Below, piece after piece: positions 41,048 through 44,368 of a stretch of 44,368 nt of DNA. The notes under the pieces are model-generated. The model was not told where the DNA came from and made no database searches. It worked only from the letters and a program-made list of their open reading frames with translations. Source of the stretch: an uncultured Anaerotignum sp. (GTDB lineage Bacteria; Bacillota; Clostridia; Lachnospirales; Anaerotignaceae); assembly GCF_905212195.1 (NCBI RefSeq), contig NZ_CAJMDQ010000009.1, positions 1 to 44,368 of the forward strand, written 5' to 3'. A program made the position numbers and the translations under genes. Position 1 is the stretch's first letter; each line of letters begins with the position of its first letter.

Positions 41048-42184
41048 TCAGGATTCTTCCGGCAGAGAGTAGGTTTTGTCCAAAAGAGGAAGAAACTTTT
41101 CGCGATTTTCCCAAAGATCGATTTCGGTATAAGATTTGAGAAGCAAGATACGGGAACCCTTTTGGATGACAAGATAGTTTTGAAAGTCTTTTGCCCGGTA
41201 CTCCAGTTTGGTACCATCGGCGAGAGTTTGTGTTTCCGTTTTGTTCAGGTTGTTGTCGGCTTCTGTCATCAGATAAGTTTTGCCGATGCTTTCGGACAGA
41301 AATTCTGATTGACATTGGAAATACTGGGTATCCAAATAAAAATCCTCACTGATTTGAAAAATTTCATACTGTACAGGAGCCAGAAATGAGGTGTAGTAGG
41401 AAAAATAGCTGCTATCTGATAGATTTTTATGGCTTCCAAAAGCGGCAGGGGAGAGCGTAGGGAGCTCTGTGCTGTTCTGCGCGGACAGGGGAATGCGTTC
41501 GTTCCAGTTTTGTATCCAAAAAGGAGACAGAAGGAGCAGAAAGAGGAAAACTTCTGCGGTGATGCGGCAACATGTCCGAAGGAGCAGTTTTCTTTTTGCT
41601 TTGTGGAAATCCTCTGTTTCGGTCACGTCTGTTTCCTCAAAGATCTGCTTTTTCAGTTTTTGCAGCTGTCGAATTTCCTTCGTTGTATCAAGAAAATAAA
41701 AAAACAGAAGCAGGACAAAAGCTGAGATCAAAGCGGAATGGTGCAGCCAGTAAAGCCAGTTGCCGGCGGAAATATGAAAAAGCAGCCATAGGGGGAAAAG
41801 GCAGAACACAAGGAGCGCCCTCCGCAGACATTTTTTCTGAAGCTTCCCAAGGGTCTCCAATTGCAGTTCCACATCTGTGTGCAGTTCCGGCAGAGAAAAA
41901 TCATCGGTGCCATAGACCACCAGATGTTCCGAACGGTTGTCGATGTATTTCCAGCCAAATTCTTCATAAAGCTGTTGTCGTTCCCGACTGGGGTCCCAGC
42001 AGCGGTCTGGGTCTGCGTCTACCCGATAGCGCATAGGTTTTGGGGTGCCTTTTTCAAATTTGGCAAAGGCACGGCGGCAGGAAACCAGAAACAGTCCTTC
42101 TTTTTCTGCCAGTTCTTCCAGCCAAGCTTCAAAAATTTTTATTTCATATGGGGCACAAGGAATCAAACGGCGAATATAGGCCAT
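41048..42184 (-). CDS. DUF2812 membrane protein (second of the padR operon)
   Basis: 378 residues. The N-terminal DUF2812 region (about 1-110) contains FEAWLEELAEKEGLFLVSC, FEKGTPKPMRYRVD and LYEEFGWKYID. Three or so membrane segments follow and an extracytoplasmic C-terminal part. The function is unknown. ATG 42184 follows AAAGGAGGG, and the gap to the upstream paralogue is 16 nt. It shares its domain order with that gene but differs in the C-terminal part, so the pair came from an old duplication. Confidence 0.85.
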   Translation of the reverse strand: MAYIRRLIPCAPYEIKIFEAWLEELAEKEGLFLVSCRRAFAKFEKGTPKPMRYRVDADPDRCWDPSRERQQLYEEFGWKYIDNRSEHLVVYGTDDFSLPELHTDVELQLETLGKLQKKCLRRALLVFCLFPLWLLFHISAGNWLYWLHHSALISAFVLLLFFYFLDTTKEIRQLQKLKKQIFEETDVTETEDFHKAKRKLLLRTCCRITAEVFLFLLLLSPFWIQNWNERIPLSAQNSTELPTLSPAAFGSHKNLSDSSYFSYYTSFLAPVQYEIFQISEDFYLDTQYFQCQSEFLSESIGKTYLMTEADNNLNKTETQTLADGTKLEYRAKDFQNYLVIQKGSRILLLKSYTEIDLWENREKFLPLLDKTYSLPEES

Positions 42185-42200
42185 GTTATGCCCTCCTTTC

Positions 42201-43406
42201 TTATAAAGGCGTGTATGTTTGTGCAAAGAGTTTCGCAAAATCTTCCACATGGTCTTTCAGGGAAGCATCACCAGCGTAATGGACTATCAGTACCCGGTTG
42301 TCCTGCCGCAGAAGAAGAATCTGCGCATTGCCAAGGATATCTCCATAATAGGCTTCCGAAAAACCAGACAGGAAAAGGGGTTCTTTTTTCATTTTGTAGC
42401 CTGATATGCCGGGGATATCTGCATAGAGATTTGCCAAATCCATACCGACGATTTTTGCCAGAAAAGAATTTGCCATTTCCCCGTAATAAGAAGTCATGGA
42501 TGTGGCAACGGCTGGCATGTTAGGGTCTGTGTGATAAGCTGTCTGACTGATTTGGAATGTGGCAGGTGCAAGAACGTTCGAGCGGCTGCGTACATAATTG
42601 GAATCGCTGTTCTTACTGCCAATGGTAATAGGGTCGTAAGGGGTCTGCACCCAGTCGGGAGAAATGCCCATTTCCGCCAAAGGTACATAGGGCAGGGGTT
42701 CCTCCGCAGTCGTCAGTGATTGGGTGATTTGGTCGTTTTCATCCCATTCCATCAGTTTGTCGCTGAAAGGCAGCAGGAACAAAACCAACAGCACCAGGGT
42801 AATGGTCTGCAAAGAAAAGATGTGCAGATATCCTTTGTGGTGACTGAGAGGGTTCCCCTGAGAAAGATTTCTGTAAATCTTCCAAAGCCGCAGGACAGAC
42901 CAGAGAACCAAAACAGCAAATGCCAACAGTGTCAACAGAACAAAAGCAGAAAAACAGGGACGCTCCAATAAAAATGCTGGATGATACAGAGGGATTCCCA
43001 GAAAGATTGCCAGTAAAGCAAGGGAAGCTAATCCAAATACGGTGAAATTTCGGCACATCCGTTTGTAGCCTTTTGCCTGTACCAGCGGGTCACAATGGAT
43101 TTCCGGTGTATCAGGATTTTCCGCAACGAATATGAAGAAGAAATGGGAAAAAGACGTGAGATATTTCCAGCCAAATTCTTCGTAAAATTGTACCATTTCC
43201 GCAGAAGGTGTCCGCACCGTATCGGGAATGGGTTCCAGACGATAGCGGACGGAGGCAGGGGTGCCTTTTTCAAATTGACAGAAAGACAGAAAATAGCCTA
43301 CTTTTTTCAGGAACCAACCTTTTTTCGCCATGTCCTCCAGAAAGGTTTCCATGGCATCAGGGAAGGAAACTGGCAGGAAAGTTGGTAAATACAAACGATG
43401 TTTCAT
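42201..43406 (-). CDS. DUF2812 membrane protein (first of the padR operon)
   Basis: 401 residues. The DUF2812 region shows METFLEDMAKKGWFLKKVGY, FEKGTPASVRYRLEP and FYEEFGWKYLTSF, followed by membrane segments at about 140-160, 170-190 and 230-250 and a long outer part. ATG 43406 follows AAAGGAGGGG, 19 nt after padR. The DUF2812/PadR pairing is common in Firmicutes, and the membrane protein is the likely target of PadR control. No catalytic motif is seen. Confidence 0.87.
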   Translation of the reverse strand: MKHRLYLPTFLPVSFPDAMETFLEDMAKKGWFLKKVGYFLSFCQFEKGTPASVRYRLEPIPDTVRTPSAEMVQFYEEFGWKYLTSFSHFFFIFVAENPDTPEIHCDPLVQAKGYKRMCRNFTVFGLASLALLAIFLGIPLYHPAFLLERPCFSAFVLLTLLAFAVLVLWSVLRLWKIYRNLSQGNPLSHHKGYLHIFSLQTITLVLLVLFLLPFSDKLMEWDENDQITQSLTTAEEPLPYVPLAEMGISPDWVQTPYDPITIGSKNSDSNYVRSRSNVLAPATFQISQTAYHTDPNMPAVATSMTSYYGEMANSFLAKIVGMDLANLYADIPGISGYKMKKEPLFLSGFSEAYYGDILGNAQILLLRQDNRVLIVHYAGDASLKDHVEDFAKLFAQTYTPL

Positions 43407-43425
43407 AGAAAGCCCCTCCTTTTGT

Positions 43426-43752
43426 TTACAGCTCCGTGTGCGCTTCCTCCTCCGCGTCCAGCAGACAGCGGCGGAGCCGTTCCACTTCCTCGGCGTAGAT
43501 GCGCCGTCCCCGTTCAGTGATGCGGTAGGTGCGTTTGCGTCCTTGGATTTCCGTTTCCTCCAAAAGACCTTCAGACTGGAATTTCGCAAGGATGGTGTAG
43601 AGAGTACCAGGCCCCATCTGGATACGCCCTTTTGTTTTCCGGTCGATGAAAGCAGCAACGTCGGTGCCGCACATATCTGTTTTCAAAAATGCCATCAAGA
43701 CATAAAACATGGTTTCTGTTAAGATTTCCAGTGATTTTTTTGCCAAAGCCAT
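43426..43752 (-). CDS. PadR-family transcriptional regulator
   Basis: 108 residues, the short PadR type. LTETMFYVLMAFLKTDMCGTD, GPGTLYTILAKFQSEGLLEE and GRKRTYRITERGRR are the PadR winged-helix hallmarks. ATG 43752 is preceded by AGGAAGTG. It is the first gene of the operon with two DUF2812 genes. A repeated ATATCG operator overlaps its promoter, which points to self-repression. Confidence 0.94.
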   Translation of the reverse strand: MALAKKSLEILTETMFYVLMAFLKTDMCGTDVAAFIDRKTKGRIQMGPGTLYTILAKFQSEGLLEETEIQGRKRTYRITERGRRIYAEEVERLRRCLLDAEEEAHTEL

Positions 43753-43775
43753 CACTTCCTTTGTAAAACATATGA

Positions 43776-43833
43776 ATATCGTGTATCGATATCGTCTATC
43801 GATATTATAACATGATGGACATTTGAACGTCAA
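43776..43833 (-). promoter_or_regulatory. padR promoter with repeated operator
   Basis: Reading on the minus strand, TTGACG (43833-43828), 18-nt spacer, TATAAT (43809-43804). Positions 43776-43805 are two direct copies of ATATCGTNTATCG plus a closing GATAT, so three ATATCG-type half-sites run over the -10 and the start of transcription. Confidence 0.8.
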
Positions 43834-43847
43834 TGGAGAACAAAAAG

Positions 43848-43881
43848 AAAAGGGCACAAAACATTTGTTTTGTACCCTTTT
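43848..43881 (-). terminator. Terminator after the fur/perR-type gene
   Basis: AAAAGGG with ACAAAA (43848-43860) pairs with TTTTGT and CCCTTTT (43868-43881) with one mismatch; reading leftward a T-rich stretch follows. Confidence 0.82.
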
Positions 43882-43909
43882 GTCATGTTTGGATGCTGTA
43901 TGAAAAAGT

Positions 43910-44335
43910 TTACGCTTCTTCTTCTGCCTTTTTGCAGGCAGCACATTTTCCGTAAAGAATCAACTGTTCACAGGCCACTTCGAAATCCAGTGGTTTGGAA
44001 AGTTTTTTGTGGAGGTCTGTCAATTCATCATTATATAAGTCTGAAACGCAGCCACAAACGGTGCAGACGGTATGAGGATGGCAGTGCACCTGCGCGTCAT
44101 AGCGGGCGCTTCCTTCCCCCACGTTCAATTCCTGTACCAGTCCAAGGTGCTTGAAAAAGTCCAGAGTTTTATATACGGTAGCCAAGCTCATGGTAGGATT
44201 GGTGGCTTCCAATGTGCGGTAAATGGTTTCCGCATTGGGATGTTCTGTCGAATGCAGCAGCATATTATAGACAGCGATTCTCTGGGGTGTTACCTTGAGC
44301 CCTTTTTCACGCAGCACTTGTGCTGTTTCTTTCAT
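43910..44335 (-). CDS. Fur-family regulator, PerR-like
   Basis: 141 residues from ATG 44335, with AGGAGGG upstream. The winged helix (LKVTPQRIAVYNMLL, then NPTMSLATVYKTLDFF) and the metal region RYDAQVHCHPHTVCTVCGCVSDL with a second pair CAAC form a Fur-type protein with the structural zinc site of two CxxC pairs. The arrangement is closer to PerR (peroxide sensing) than to iron-sensing Fur, but this cannot be settled by eye. A Per/Fur-type box lies upstream, so it probably represses itself. Confidence 0.9.
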   Translation of the reverse strand: MKETAQVLREKGLKVTPQRIAVYNMLLHSTEHPNAETIYRTLEATNPTMSLATVYKTLDFFKHLGLVQELNVGEGSARYDAQVHCHPHTVCTVCGCVSDLYNDELTDLHKKLSKPLDFEVACEQLILYGKCAACKKAEEEA

Positions 44336-44352
44336 AGGCAACCCTCCTAACT

Positions 44353-44362
44353 AATAATTATT
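44353..44362. promoter_or_regulatory. Candidate Per/Fur box of the regulator gene
   Basis: Palindrome AATAATTATT at the window edge, in the sequence TATAAGAATAATTATTAG on the minus strand, resembling the PerR box (TTATAATnATTATAA). It is cut short by the window end. Confidence 0.5.
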
Positions 44363-44368
44363 CTTATA

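Overview
The window comes from an anaerobic, endospore-forming Firmicute of class Clostridia. The evidence is a SpoVT gene with a sigma-G-like promoter, AGGAGG ribosome binding sites with frequent TTG/GTG starts, two SLH-anchored surface proteins, and clostridial families (DUF4364, DUF1653, DUF2812, PadR). A Lachnospiraceae/Anaerotignum-like host is plausible but is an inference. No rRNA, tRNA, CRISPR array, insertion sequence or prophage structural gene was seen.

Layout. Positions 1-4290 are core genes on the + strand: the tail of a YraN/UPF0102 protein, pgeF, der, plsY and gpsA. Positions 4300-9700 hold an MFS exporter divergent from an AraC regulator, then a compact run of a small membrane protein, an alpha/beta hydrolase, a condensation-fold acyltransferase and a zinc-ribbon membrane protein. 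Positions 9820-15990 form a surface-variation locus: an intact tyrosine recombinase, a 272-bp segment bounded by 24-bp inverted repeats, a recombinase-like gene without catalytic residues, a 328-nt leader and a 1241-residue VWA/SLH surface protein. Positions 16190-18790 are a phosphonate locus with a wrecked transporter ATPase gene but intact phnW and phnX. Positions 18810-27620 hold a lipoprotein ApbE flavin transferase and a 2485-residue S-layer protein with five FMN-binding domains plus a decayed sixth; both genes have matching promoters and matching palindromes. Positions 27670-36050 hold spoVT, a lipid kinase, DUF1653, and a minus-strand series (amidohydrolase, ECF S component, DUF4364, radical SAM, a CobD-like enzyme and unknowns). 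Positions 36100-40820 carry an ACT-domain protein, thrB, lysC, ispE and a FadR-type regulator. The end is an autoregulated padR-DUF2812-DUF2812 operon and a Fur/PerR regulator.

How they work together. Two systems stand out. First, the recombinase appears to flip a promoter cassette. As sequenced, the best promoter in the cassette points away from the downstream recombinase-like and surface-protein genes, and a terminator faces them, so the switch reads as OFF. Second, ApbE would attach FMN covalently to the giant SLH protein at its SGAT-type motifs, giving a cell-wall-tethered multi-flavin protein that could carry electrons outside the membrane. The shared operator suggests that enzyme and substrate are regulated together. 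Both systems modify the S-layer surface. All functional statements are from reading the sequence; no database search was run.
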